Below, one piece after another: positions 47,835 through 59,151 of a stretch of DNA of 64,000 nt. How positions within the stretch are numbered: position 1 is the stretch's first letter; each line of letters opens with the position of its first letter. This DNA is from Paramecium pentaurelia. Taxonomy: Eukaryota; Ciliophora; Oligohymenophorea; Peniculida; Parameciidae. The notes under the pieces are model-generated. The model did no database searches and was not told the DNA's origin. It saw only the letters and a list, made by a program, of their open reading frames with translations. A program made the position numbers and the translations under genes. The DNA is taken from positions 435,194-499,193 of the forward strand of contig CAJJDO010000060.1 of assembly GCA_905183005.1 (NCBI GenBank). The letters are read 5' to 3'.

Positions 47835-50431
47835 ATGAAATACAACAGTTAAACTAATCCTCCTTCAAATTTCCAACACTTTATGGGAGTTGCTCCAAAT
47901 TAGTTCAACTCTAATGTCAAAGGTTAGGTAATATATTCTTTATTTATTTGTTATAGACATTGAATTTATAATAACAGAATCAACATGATTAATCTAGGGT
48001 CTCATAAGTACAAGTTTCCAAGATTGAAGAGATCAATTACTAACAATACCATGAAGTTAATCATACTAATAATGATATCCATTAACACTCTTCTAAAGGC
48101 TAGCATTATCATCCTCTAACTATGCCATGTAATTGGGATTTGGCTAGAAAGCATGCTTAATCAAGAAGAACAGCCTTAGAAAAAAAGAAAGACATTAATA
48201 AAACAACAAATGGTATATTAATGATTAAAATTAATCAGTTGAAACATGTCCTTGTTGTGGTTTTGAAGTAGAGAGAGATGAAATCCCATATTGTTCAAAT
48301 CCTATGGCATTGTCATTTCTAGGTTCTGGATTTACATTATTTTACAATTATCTCAAATATTGCATAATAATCTTATTCATAACTTTGATAACAAAACAGA
48401 TTTATAATCTTTATACAAGTTATGAAGGATCATATTGTAGTCATGTTAAAAGAGAAAAAATAGAAGGACACTTTGTAGAATTACCAAATTGTTCAGATTC
48501 ATTGTTTTTAAAATTATCTTTAGCAAATAAATTAGAGTAAATTTATATTTTAATAACTAGTAATCGTTAAGCTTTAGAGTATGTACAAATCTTAAATTTT
48601 ATCAATTTATTTATTGTTATGATTGTCCTTATTTATTTTAGAAAAAGCTAGAGATAGATAGATACAACTATAGATGAAGAACTATTGACACCTGCTGATT
48701 ATACAGTTTGTGTCAAAAATATTCCTTTAGGATTAGGATTAGATTATAAATGGGAATTGAAACATATGTTTGAGACTTGTGCAGTTATATCAGATACAAA
48801 ACCTATAGTAGTAAAAAAAGTTGTTTTGGTTTATGATATCGAAGAAATTATTGAAATGGAAAAGCAACTTGATGAATTAGTGGATAGAAAGAAAGATATT
48901 ATAAAAGAATATAATTATAATTTTAATCATCCAAAGGTTTTGGAGATGGATTAGAAAATAAAAGAGTTGGAGCATAAAATACATTTGACAGAGAAAGAGT
49001 ATGAGAGAGAAAATAAAAAATTTGCTGGTATAGCATTCATATCATTTGATGATGAAAATATGAAAAATTTGGTGTTACAAGAAAATCAACATACATAATT
49101 TGAAAGAATGAAGTCATATTGGAATAAAGGTAAATTGGAAGGATTGTCTGAAAATGATTTATCTTGGCATGATCAAAAATTATTTATAGAATAAGCTCCA
49201 GAACCTAATGAAGTTGATTGGGAATTCATTCATGTTAAGACTGAAGAAAAGATTAGCAAGAGAGTTAAGGCTTGGATAATTTATTTATTAGTTGAAAGTG
49301 CAGCATTCTATTCAATATATCTAATAGCACATAAAGTGGCTAAATATGGAGATGAGGCAAGAGAAGAAGAAATATAAGGAAAATTAGATCATGACACAAT
49401 GTTGAAAATAAACATACTATCTTTTATTATATCCTTGAGCATTGTTTTATTTAATAAATTTGCAGTTGCTAAAATAGTCCATTATATTGTAGATGATGAA
49501 AAGATTTCAAGCAAAACTAAATTTCAAATATCATTTGTATACAAATATGCATTAGCATTATTTTTGAATGCAGCCATAATTAGTTTCTTAGTAGATATTG
49601 TAATTTTAAAGAATGTTGAAGGAGCAGGAGGGTTCTTATAAAATGAAAGTTAGATTTTTATTCTGAATGCTGTATTGCCTCCATTTATATGGTGTGTAGA
49701 TCCATGGAGTTTATGTAAAAATATTTGGAGATGGTATATTGTAAGAAAGGGAGATAAAGCCTTATTAACTCAATAAGAAGCAAATAAATTAATGGAAGAA
49801 CCAGATTATTTATCAGCCAAAAGGTACTCAGATATTATGAAAACAATGTGGTTTACTTTCCTATATGGTACTGCAATTCCTTTGGGTACAGTTTGTAGTG
49901 CTTTCGGTATTCTGATTTACTATTATGTTGACTATTATAACATTTTAAGAAGGAGAACAGTGAAGGAGTCAATTAGCATATAATTATCAACAGGTAAGTA
50001 TAATTTTAAGTTTATTAGAGATGATAGAGATGTTGGAATATCTAATAGTGTGGAGTGCATTTGGAGAAATGATCATGACTTATGCATTTTTCAAAGAGAT
50101 AAGTTAGATTGATGTTTTATTGATGGTGATTGCTATAATCTATGCTTCTTTACCAATGGAAGACATCTCAGAATATTTGTTCCCGGTAGTCAATAATGAA
50201 GAAGTATAAAATTATTTCTCATTTAATTTATAGATTAAATCATATGATGAAGGAAGTTTGGGATTTGATACAGATTATGATAGAGAAAATCCAGTTACTA
50301 GACATAAGGCTATCGAATAATGGAATGAAAAATAAAAAATGTTAATCGATTCAAACCACAAAATTCAAAAATACTATCAATAATAAGATCAATTTGGATA
50401 TAACAATGATGACCATTATGGAAGAAGATGA
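47835..50431 (+). CDS. OSCA/TMEM63 (CSC1-like) mechanosensitive cation channel
   Basis: 838 residues after introns of 29, 26 and 25 nt. Residues 1-125 are a polar cytoplasmic start with a CPCCGFEVERDEIPYC zinc-type motif. Early membrane helices are followed by LTPADYTVCVKNIPLGLG, the hallmark opening of the family's cytoplasmic RRM-like domain, a coiled-coil insertion (MEKQLDELVDRKKDIIKEY) and APEPNEVDWEFIHVKTEEK. A run of hydrophobic helices (ILSFIISLSIVLFNKFAV, LPPFIWCVDPW, FTFLYGTAIPLGTVCSAFG) matches the 7TM pore region. Family members are calcium-permeable channels gated by membrane tension or osmotic stress. Confidence 0.9.
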
Positions 50432-50471
50432 TTTTTGAATAAATATTATTATCATTTTTAAATAATTATAA

Positions 50472-51741
50472 ATGTTGAAAAGAATGTAAAGTAAAGAGGA
50501 CATCATAAAGGATTAATACATGAAGACTTTAACATGTTTCTTATAAGATAGCACACTTTACGATTGCTTATCTATCAATAATTAAGTCAGTGTAATTGAT
50601 TAGTCATTCTCTTTGTTTGATGTTTTCAATGTCTTTATCGAGACGCATATTGATGAAGTATTGTTTTGGAATCCAGATGTAGCTTATTATGATGGAGTGT
50701 TCACTCAAACTGATTTGATTAGAATCATTCTCAAATGCTATCAAAACATTATAAATGGCATTCCTAATGGTAATCTTTAAGCATATTTTAGTCAGTTTGG
50801 GGAAATAGTAAAAATTAAGTTTAGCCCATAATGGAAGAAGAAGATGAAGATAGAACATCAACTCCTGTTAGCAAAACCTAAGCAATTGGTTAGGAGTAAA
50901 TTAATAAGTTGCTCATTGATTTAAAGACTATTTCTGTAAGAGATTGGTTTAATTCATATGGAGAAAATCTTCATTAAAGCAGTCTCGTCTAGGCAGATAT
51001 GGCTGATAACCTAAATGATGCCATGAAAAAAATATTAAAGTAGGGTGTAACTAGAATTGTAGTTATTGATACTGAATCTAGAGTTATTGTGGGCATCCTA
51101 TAGTAAAAGGATATTTTGGCTTTTCTTGTTAAAGGATTTAGTTAATATTTCCATTTATAATTATCCTAAAAATCACACAAGATTGAAGTTCGAAATGAAA
51201 ATTAATAACAATCTGAATAACATGAGTTAGAAATTAATTACTTTAGTGACAGGATACTCCAGTTGAATGATAAACTTTCATTCGATACTAATGTATATGA
51301 GTAAATTGCTCTCCTAATTCTAGAGTGTTTTATAAATTGATTTATGTTTTCAAAAGAAATGCTATTCCTATTGTGGATGCTAACAACTAGTATTTGGGCT
51401 TGATTGATAGAAGAGATTTTTAATTCATCCTCAAGTATCAAGTCTACGACATGGTATAACTCAACATTTAGATTAGCTCAATAGATAAGCCATTGATTTA
51501 TTGAATTTTATTAGAATTGAGAAATCTAAATATGCTGGCTTTTGTATTTGTAACAAAGAACTATTTCACATGAAATAAACTGTAAAAGAAGTATTACTTT
51601 AATTTATCAAAGGTAGTAGAAAACTTGCTTCTCTCATCTAGAGGTAGTCTAGTATGTCTGAATGAAAACAAAGAACCTATTTCCACACTTTAAATGTCTG
51701 ATCTCTTCAAAATATGTTTAGATGATATTGAAATAGAATGA
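50472..51741 (+). CDS. AMPK gamma/SNF4-like CBS-domain protein
   Basis: 388 residues after introns of 26, 23, 23 and 31 nt. CBS pairs are visible: FNVFIETHIDEVLFWNP with YYDGVFTQTDLIRIIL (CBS1); AMKKILKQGVTRIVVIDTES with VGILQQKDILAFLVKG (CBS2); VFYKLIYVFKRNAIPIVDAN with YLGLIDRRDFQFILKY (CBS3); and a degenerate fourth ending SLVCLNENKEPISTL, MSDLFKICL. This is the gamma-subunit order that senses AMP/ATP for the SNF1/AMPK kinase. An acidic insertion (IMEEEDEDRTSTP) separates CBS1 and CBS2. The adenine-ligand Asp/Arg residues are only partly kept, so ligand binding is uncertain. Confidence 0.82.
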
Positions 51742-52794
51742 AATTATTCTACAATAATATATGTGTAATAAATAATTCTTTTATCTAACTATTAAACTGT
51801 ATCTAAATTTTTGTTATTTTATGATAATTTCTATTAACTTTTATGTAATAAACATAGATATTGTTATAAAGGTTATATCATTTTACCATTTAATTTAGAA
51901 ATTTTCATAAAATCATCAGATATAATTTTAGATTAATATCAAAATAATTTTTTATATTAATAAACTGAATTTTTCATCAGATTATAATCTGATTAGAGAA
52001 TTTATTTTTAATGAGTTCACAAAACTGATAAAAATAGCATTTTAAAAAATTTAAACTACAATGAAGTTATTTAGAATTAGGAAGAGTGGTTTTTGTAAAA
52101 TAATAACTAAAAGGATTCAGAAAAATATTTACCTTAAATTTAAAAGCATAGAAAAATATGATCAGGTTGTTAAATAAAATTTAGGAGAATTACGATTAAT
52201 AGTACTTTAATTGATTAACCATCAACTAAAATAAATTAATCTATCATGAGCATATATTATTTTTTATATCTACAAGATTAGAAGGACTTAAAGTGTAAAT
52301 ATAGTTATTGTATTAATAACACTTTAAAAATTTAAAAAGACAAAATATTAGTTGTCAATTAACAATTTACCTCAAATCTTCAAATTAAATTTCAATTCCA
52401 AATTTATGGACTTAAATATAAAAACTTTGAACTCTCAGGATTTGGTTTTCAAAATGGCTAAGCACAAAGAGATAAATTTAACATAGCAAATTCACTCATA
52501 CCTTTTGTAAAATTGCAAATGTAGTTTTGAAATTTTACAGAAAAAATTTGGAATAATTTTTTTATTTATAAATTTTGTTAATAATAATTCATATTTCTTT
52601 TATTTTGAAAATTGTAGATAATAATTTGATATTAGATAAGGAGGGATTCTTTGAGGTATAAATAAGAATTAATAATTTATATAAAGTTATCTGTTGTTTG
52701 TTTTGATAAATTGGATGATAAATTAAATCTTTTTTTTTAAAAATAAGAAATGGTTAAAAACTCTGCTTAAGACCCATAAGACAATTCTTTATAA
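51742..52794. other. Long spacer with a probable gene remnant near 52030-52530
   Basis: The first 280 nt are AT-rich and non-coding. From about 52030 to 52530 on the plus strand, protein-like frames run one after another but change frame at TGA codons (pieces such as NYNEVIQNQEEWFLQ, then LKIQKDKILVVNQQFTSN and FELSGFGFQNGQAQRDKF). No splice sites of normal size join them. A decayed gene is the best reading. Just upstream of eL20, an in-frame ATG at 52750 would add 15 residues to it. Confidence 0.4.
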
Positions 52795-53434
52795 ATGAAA
52801 GTAAAGAATAAATTTATTTTGAATAGATTAGATAATACTTAGTATCTGGTAGAAGACTTCCATCAAAGGAAGATCCAAATCCTAAAGTCATTAGTATGAG
52901 AATTTTTGCAAGAAATACAGTAGCAGCCAAAAGCAGATTTTGGTATTGATCAAATGAATAAATTTTAGGTGGAATTTAAGAAGATTGAATAAACTTAAAC
53001 CCTCACATGGTTAGATTTTAGCAGTTTAAGAATTATTTGAAAGAAGAGACACAAATGTTAAGACATATGGAATCGTACTTAAATATTAATCAAGAACAAC
53101 AATTCACAATATGTATAAAGAATTCAGAGATACTACACTAAATGGTGCTGTGTCTTAATTATGTAAGCATCCTATAAATTACTTCATTAGACCAAGAAAT
53201 GGCAGGAAATCATAGAGCATAGCCATAAACTATTCACATTCTCAGGACATCGGTATTGACAAAGAGTGCTGATATCAAGAGAGGCAAAACAAATTAATAC
53301 AGAGTATAAGAATTTGCAATTTATTTAAGGGCGATTCGATAAAATTCCCAATTGTTAAGACTGTTCCAAGAGCTAGCCATAAAAAATTCAGAACTATATT
53401 CAAAGCAAAAAGACCAAATCTTTACAGATCATGA
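52795..53434 (+). CDS. RPL18A: Ribosomal protein eL20 (L18a)
   Basis: 177 residues after introns of 26, 26, 28 and 26 nt, the first directly after the second codon (52801-52826). MK|IRQYLVSGRRLPSKEDP matches the family start, followed by VISMRIFARNTVAAKSRFW, TYGIVLKYQSRTTIHNMYKE, FRDTTLNGAVSQLYQEMAG, the HRA motif, and SIKFPIVKTVPRASHKKF with a basic end (KRPNLYRS). It is a component of the large ribosomal subunit near the central protuberance/5S region. An upstream in-frame ATG at 52750 exists, but the family's usual N-terminus starts at the ATG chosen here. Confidence 0.96.
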
Positions 53435-53496
53435 TAATGATGATCGTTTAGTACAATATTAATAATTAAAATAAATGGCAAACAAGCATTCTAATA

Positions 53497-53955
53497 ATGA
53501 CATAAAATTTAAAATTCTTCTTTGCTGATAATTCTAAATCCTAAGATCCTCATAGCTCCTCATTCTCAATATAAAAAATGTAAAATAGCTCATAACATGG
53601 TGGAAATATGGGCACTTAAATAAACAATAGCGAAAATATAGTATCAGCAGCAATTTATTTATAGTAAATAGATGAAAAGTATTCATAAATGTACATGAAC
53701 AAGTAAATTGATAAAGCCAAAAAAGACAAATCACATAATCAAAAACCAAGTCATAATGATCATACTTAAGTATATAATAATATGGATGTAACTAACAAAT
53801 TTTGATAATAAAAACAATCAGAAATTTTAGGAAATAATTCATACATACCTCAAATACAGCCTATCATAAAAAGTGAAGTATTATAGCCTTAAAATCCATA
53901 TATAATCTATCCAATATCCCAAATGAGAACTCCAGTTTTAAAATATTTCTGGTGA
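53497..53955 (+). pseudogene. Gln/Asn/Ser-rich frame interrupted by a single TGA
   Basis: From ATG 53497 the frame is open for 102 codons, meets TGA at 53803-53805, and continues open in the same frame for 49 more codons to TGA 53953-53955. Both halves have the same composition and look coded (KMQNSSQHGGNMGTQ before; NNSYIPQIQPIIKSEVLQPQ after). No GT...AG intron of a length divisible by three removes the TGA. It may be a mutated gene, a stop with readthrough, or a gene that really ends at the first TGA. The start is uncertain; an in-frame ATG at 53440 also exists. Family unknown. Confidence 0.45.
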
Positions 53956-54063
53956 TATTTCTTTATTTTGAGAAATGAGTGAAAGTGGACTCAAATGAAA
54001 TATTTATGAATAAAAATAGCACTTATTCTAAATATAAATTGAGAAATCAAAATATTTAATTAA

Positions 54064-55308
54064 TCAAACGAGGAATGTCTTTATTGAAATTGATTTGACT
54101 GGTTGAAATTATTATTCCTCTGATGTATCAGGGAAATCTTCATAGCTATTATCGTCAAAATCAATATCTTCTAAAAAATAAATAGCATTCTATATTGTTA
54201 TCCTCCCCTTTGGATCTGGTTCTAACATTCTTTGCAATAATTAGCATAAATAATATTTTGGTGATTTATGAATTAGTATAGTCTTATTAATTGTGAGTTG
54301 CCTTGCCCTTTCTTGGGGATGTAATTGTTAGACTTTACTAGTTAACCTAAAATGCAATTTCTTAATACATTTCCTTTAATAGATATCCTAAAATCAAAAC
54401 ATCATGTTATTCATAACAAAATCGTTCCATTTCAACCCAATCTTCATGAGTATTTTTGGTTGAATCCTTAAACTCATGCATAAAGTCTTTCTCTTTAGAA
54501 ACAGCCTTAGTTCTGAAGGCTTCTTCAATTTTTACTAGTAATTCAAAATCTATGAGAAGAATTTCTCCATCACTCTAAAGAAATATATTTGTCGATGTGA
54601 TTTCTCTAAATACATACCCTTACTTATGCATATCGTTTATAAACTTAAGAAGAGTTTTCATAATAGAAATGATTTCTTAAGGTTCCATCCTATACTGACT
54701 ACCTATCCTTTCCTTTAACGTTCTTCCATTTAAAATATTTGTTACTATATACAAATTCTTTTCTTCCACAAAATACTCTTCACATTTAAGAATGTTTGGA
54801 TGAGTAATGTTTATAATTTGTATTAATCTTATATATTCCTACTTAATAAAAGTCTAATACCTAATTAGTCAAATCAGAGATTGGAAAAATTTACATATAA
54901 TATTTTTTTTGATTGGCACAACAATAAGTTAAATAAACCTAATATTACTGAAAAGGTTACCTTGCTAGAATAGCCTGATCTCTCACAATGGATTAGATTA
55001 TACATTTTAGCTAAGTTACTATAAGTAACCTTTCCATCCAGATTATCCTTAAGAGTCAAAGATTGATCATGAGTCAACAGAATAGTTTTCCAGGAGTTTT
55101 TCCACTAAAACTAAAATCCGTTGAATGTAGAATCCCCGTTGAAAATCCATTTGATAATTGTTGAAAGATTCAAAGGAATTTTATACTTTAGGTTCTATTC
55201 ACTCTTAAGAATAAAATTCATCCTTACCTTCCCAATAACTATTTATTTTGGATTGAGATATAATTTATAGTCGGTACTAAAAAGAAAATGCTTGCTTTTA
55301 CAATTCAT
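54064..55308 (-). CDS. Protein-kinase-like protein (third predicted pseudokinase)
   Basis: 384 residues after introns of 24, 22, 22 and 22 nt. A non-kinase N-terminal segment of about 95 residues precedes the kinase-like domain. Glycine loop is degenerate (GYSSKVYLTY), the VAIK Lys position reads YYMQIF (Gln), the HRD loop reads YVFREITSTNIFLQ, and DFG reads DFE. C-lobe helices are recognisable (THPNILKCEEYF, LLKEMLTSKV, LLQRMLEPDPKGRITIQNAI). All three catalytic residues are changed, so this should be catalytically dead. The tail is acidic (EDIDFDDNSYEDFPDTSEE). It converges on the Q-rich frame at 53955. Confidence 0.78.
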
Positions 55309-55409
55309 TATTTATTGAAATATTTATGAGGACTTACGTTTTATAAATTTATGCTTTTTAATAAGAATATAAAATAAAGATTTGAATCTCATAAATATTC
55401 TTACTTAAG

Positions 55410-56851
55410 AGTTTCTCTAAGACTATCTTGGATTCCATTCTACAATCAACAAGTACTTCATGACCTGCATTCCTAAAGCTAACAATAGGTCAATCCTTCA
55501 ATATCAAATATATTTTCTGCATCTTAAACTCTATTAAATAATCTAAAAACAAGAAAATACCAGGGTCTAAATGGTTTTATTGTATTCAGCTCTATAATTA
55601 ATAAATAATGAGTCCAATAAAGAGTGCCCGTATTGGAACAATTCCATTAACATCTCCAATTAGAATAAGAACTCTAATATTATTTTTCATGATATTGGAT
55701 TTATTTGGATATATTCAATAATCCTGAAAATTTAATGAGCAAGCAACTCATTTTGGTGATTTTGAATCTATGTTTAATAACTAGAATAATTATGACAATT
55801 GATAACATTTCGAGCTTCTCCCTTCGAAAACCAATGAAAAAGACCTTTACATTCACACATGGAGGTAAATCAGAATCAATTTTCTCTTCATCTGAACCTC
55901 AAAGACTTTTCATTCTTTTACTTTCTTCAGGAGTGTAAGTCACACATTTGGAATAAACATTATATTAGTTTAAGTTGTAGGAATATTAGAGTCCAGTATT
56001 TAAGCTAAAATCTCTTATGATAAAGCTTGACATTATGCTGTTGTAGATCAGTAAAATTCTTCTGTATGATCAATGATTTTTTAATAGGTTTCTTCACTAA
56101 TGAAGCCATGTCTTCCATAAAAGTCTAATCTATGTCTTAGAAAAAGATATCCTAATAAAGTACACTCACTCGGATAAGTGCAACCATTTCCAATTATTAT
56201 ACTTTAAGTTTTAATTCTTAAAACTTCAGGATTAACTGGTATTCATTATATTTTACAATTCCTTGAGTCAATATTGGCACATAGATGTCACCGTATGATT
56301 CACCATTATTATAGAATTTTTAATTTTGGAAATTTGGAAATCTCACAAAAAACTCAATCAATGCTTGTATATTGTATTCAGCAGTTGACTCATCCGTAAT
56401 GTTCTGTGCCATATGAATATCTAATATAAATTGGAGATTTTATTTAAAGTATATTGGCCAAAAGCATAACTTAATCAGTTTACTAGTGCTGTCCAAGTAT
56501 ATGGATTCTCTTCAAAATCAATAGATTCTGAAATAAATGTGTAAGGTCTAATTTCTGTAAATGCTGCATTCATTGATGAATATCTTGGTCCTCAAAGTAA
56601 CAATAATTTCAAAGATTTTCAGAAGCTGAATCGATAGAGGGATAAAAAAGATAATGAAACTAGACTGATCCATCATCTTTTCCCCTAAAATACTCAGAAA
56701 TCTATAAAATATTCAAACATCTATGTTTATAATTAGTACCCAAAAGGGCATTAAGTTTGATGATGTTAACTTCATCCTTATCCAATGACTGAGTTTCTAA
56801 GGCTTACAAAGCAAGGAAGCAGACCGAGATTAGCATAATTGCTTTTTTCAT
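55410..56851 (-). pseudogene. Serine carboxypeptidase (peptidase S10) pseudogene
   Basis: Starts like an intact secreted enzyme (MKKAIMLISVCFLALQA) and follows S10 order: QISEYFRGKDDGSVQFHYLFYPS, a degraded oxyanion region (GPRYSSMNAAFTE where WLNGGPGCSS is expected), ENPYTWTA, the catalytic-Ser block NGESYGDIYVPILTQGIVKY near 56290, GNGCTYPSECTLLGYL, then GDVNGIVP near 55645 and NAGHEVLVDC near 55465. Frames change several times and in-frame TGA codons occur in at least three places without rescuing introns. The catalytic Asp position of GDxD is Asn. The gene is therefore broken; the 3' limit is approximate. Confidence 0.75.
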
Positions 56852-57224
56852 AATATAATCAAACTAATTAAATCATTGAAATTAACAATGAAGTGTGTAA
56901 AAAAATAGTATGAAATCACAATATTTGGCATCTCTTTATATTTACCTTAAATATCAAAAATAAACATTTATTATTATCCTTTTCAATATCTTGGTTGAAC
57001 ATTTTATAATATCTTCAATAATTTTCTTAATGCGTTTAGTGTAAACTAATATAAAATTCTAATATTGATTAAAATGAATAAATTAGGGTTTGAATTTTTC
57101 TTGATTACATGAACTAAACTTATAATGCATAAGCTGATTGTAATTAAATATAGAATGATTCTTAACTATCATATATATTATAATATATTTCTGTTTTTGA
57201 TAAATATTTTAATATTAGAGTGAG
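56852..57224. other. Gene-free AT-rich stretch
   Basis: About 370 nt between the divergent carboxypeptidase pseudogene and the next plus-strand frame; no feature recognised. Confidence 0.5.
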
Positions 57225-57915
57225 ATGTTTGTTAATTATATTCTTATTATTATAATGTTGAAATTAAACTAATTAAATGAACACTTAGATTTAAACATTA
57301 AGCCTAACATCGCAGAAAATAACATGAGGGATAGTACATCTGAAGTGAGTAATTCAAATGTTTGCTTAAATTTATCCATCTAACACTAGATTACACAAGA
57401 ATCATAAACATAACAGTTTTTATAAAGTCAATAAACCACATAAAGAAGCCCTTTATAAAATACTGATGGACTAATTTATTCAAACCATGAGCTTCTTCAA
57501 GGTGAAATAAATCAGTTTAGTTCTCTAGAAGATTTATCATCAAAATTAAATAATTATATCGATTCATATCTATAAGAATTGAGATAACCTTAGTAGTTTT
57601 TAGAATAACTTTCTTTAAACTAATCTGAAAGTTATGAAGAAGACTCTTCAGAAAGTCTTTGTTAAAGAATTTATTCGGTATATTTTAACATTTAAATTTT
57701 AGAAATTTGTATCTTAGTTAAACTTATCAGTCATTTAATCATATGACTAAATTTCTAGTATAGATGAGTAAAACAAAGACGCAACACCATTATCACTCTC
57801 CACTCCTATATTGAAACAGAATGTTGAAATTCCTCCTGAAAAAAGCGGATCAAAACAATTATTTTTTTAGGATCACATTCATTTAACTTACAGCTATCCT
57901 TTAAGTTAGGCATGA
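57225..57915 (+). CDS. Hypothetical Ser/Gln-rich protein, possibly 5' part of a disrupted gene
   Basis: ATG at 57225 opens a frame joined by a 25-nt intron near 57681 and ending at TGA 57913. The protein is polar: Gln/Ser/Asn-rich, with acidic serine patches (SYEEDSSESL), Pro-containing segments (TPILKQNVEIPPEKSG) and a final beta-like stretch (DHIHLTYSYPL). The stop arrives abruptly in the middle of structured-looking sequence, and protein-like frames continue beyond it. It is either a short protein or the intact front of a gene broken downstream. Confidence 0.5.
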
Positions 57916-58720
57916 TTTATTATATTTTCCTGTATTATTTCTAATATTCTTTGATTTAATCATTATTATTGATATGTTTTGGCTAACTAATAAATTTAAG
58001 TATCAAACATTTATGTAATTAGAATCAATATCAGCTTTTTAACTACAAAAAATCAAAGGAATTTAGACAATATTTTTAAAGGATTGAGAAATTCCTCTTA
58101 ATAAACAAAAGATACTATCTCGAGGAAGAACAAAAACAAAGTTTAGAAGAACTTCTTTGTCTGCATAACTATTTAAATGATGCAAAAGTAACCCTCTATC
58201 ATTATTTATTCAAACAACAAAAAAATGATATTTTCTTCTTATGATGAAATGCAAACCTAAAGAAAAATTAAATTATTGTAGAATAACATACAATATTAGA
58301 ACATTTGTCATTTCCCTTGAAAGGATGATAGTTTGTAACTCCTTAAGAGATGACCTAAAATTATGGTATTCTAAAATTAAACTAGAAGATCTAATTTTAA
58401 GAAAGCCTATTATGATATTAGTCCTAATAAGTTTAAATTAGAAGATGAATTAAATCATGTAGAAAATAAAATTGCTAAACTAAATCGAATTGAAATTACA
58501 AAAGAATTAGTAGAAGGATTTATAAGAGAGTATAAGTGAAGACAACAAAAACAAATAATATCATGTAATTTTTCAAAATAAAGATTAAGCTGTGTAGAAA
58601 TTATCAGTTTTAATCAAACAAAAAGTTTAAAAAACACATTATTTGTCTTGAAATTAGAGAGAACAGCAACTGTTGATTCAATTTCTAGTTGATTTAAATT
58701 ATAGTAGATTGTCACTTGAT
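57916..58720 (+). pseudogene. Frame-disrupted coding remnant with BAR-like coiled coil
   Basis: Protein-like segments follow in shifting frames: a hydrophobic helix (LLYFPVLFLIFFDLIIIIDM), a coiled coil (KRYYLEEEQKQSLEELLCLH, NYLNDAK), and a charged helix (SPNKFKLEDELNHVENKIAK, ELVEGFIREYK). The last block loosely resembles the BAR region of sorting nexins of the SNX1/VPS5 type (NKxxxLxxE spacing), but the likeness is weak. No set of 20-31 nt introns joins the pieces. Could be a pseudogene of the preceding gene or an unusual gene structure. Confidence 0.35.
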
Positions 58721-59151
58721 TAAGAAGTTAGTTTTTAACATATCCCTAATTAAAAATTTAAGTGTTAATAAAGATTAGGGGCATTAAGTCTTAAAAATAA
58801 GATTTTTTCCTAGTTTAAAAAGTGAATCTCTTGTTTTCCTTAATTATTAAATAAAGTTTAAATTATATATTTTGTTTTAATAAAAGAATATCAATACAAT
58901 ATTACAATATGTTAATAAACGAGATATTGTTATTGATGTTCACACCCAATAATTTAATTGAGATATTTTTTGCCAATTATTATTTTGTATGACTATGATA
59001 ATTGTATACTAAATTATTAAATTTTATGAAGAAAAAGCTTTTTAAATTGTTTTATTCAATGCAGATTAAAATTAACAAAAGAATATTGATGTTTTTAAAT
59101 TAAAAGTCTTTTTCAATAATCAAGAAACTTATGGTTAATAAAATCAGGAAT
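58721..59151. other. Gene-free stretch
   Basis: AT-rich region between the disrupted plus-strand gene and the stop of the minus-strand zinc-binding gene. No supported feature. Confidence 0.45.

Noticed and set aside
53803..53805. TGA as selenocysteine codon
   Set aside because: No SECIS-like hairpin was noticed downstream and the context is low-complexity Gln-rich sequence, unlike known selenoproteins.
57916..58720. Firm call as a sorting nexin
   Set aside because: Only a weak helical spacing likeness, frames are disrupted and no PX domain could be read.
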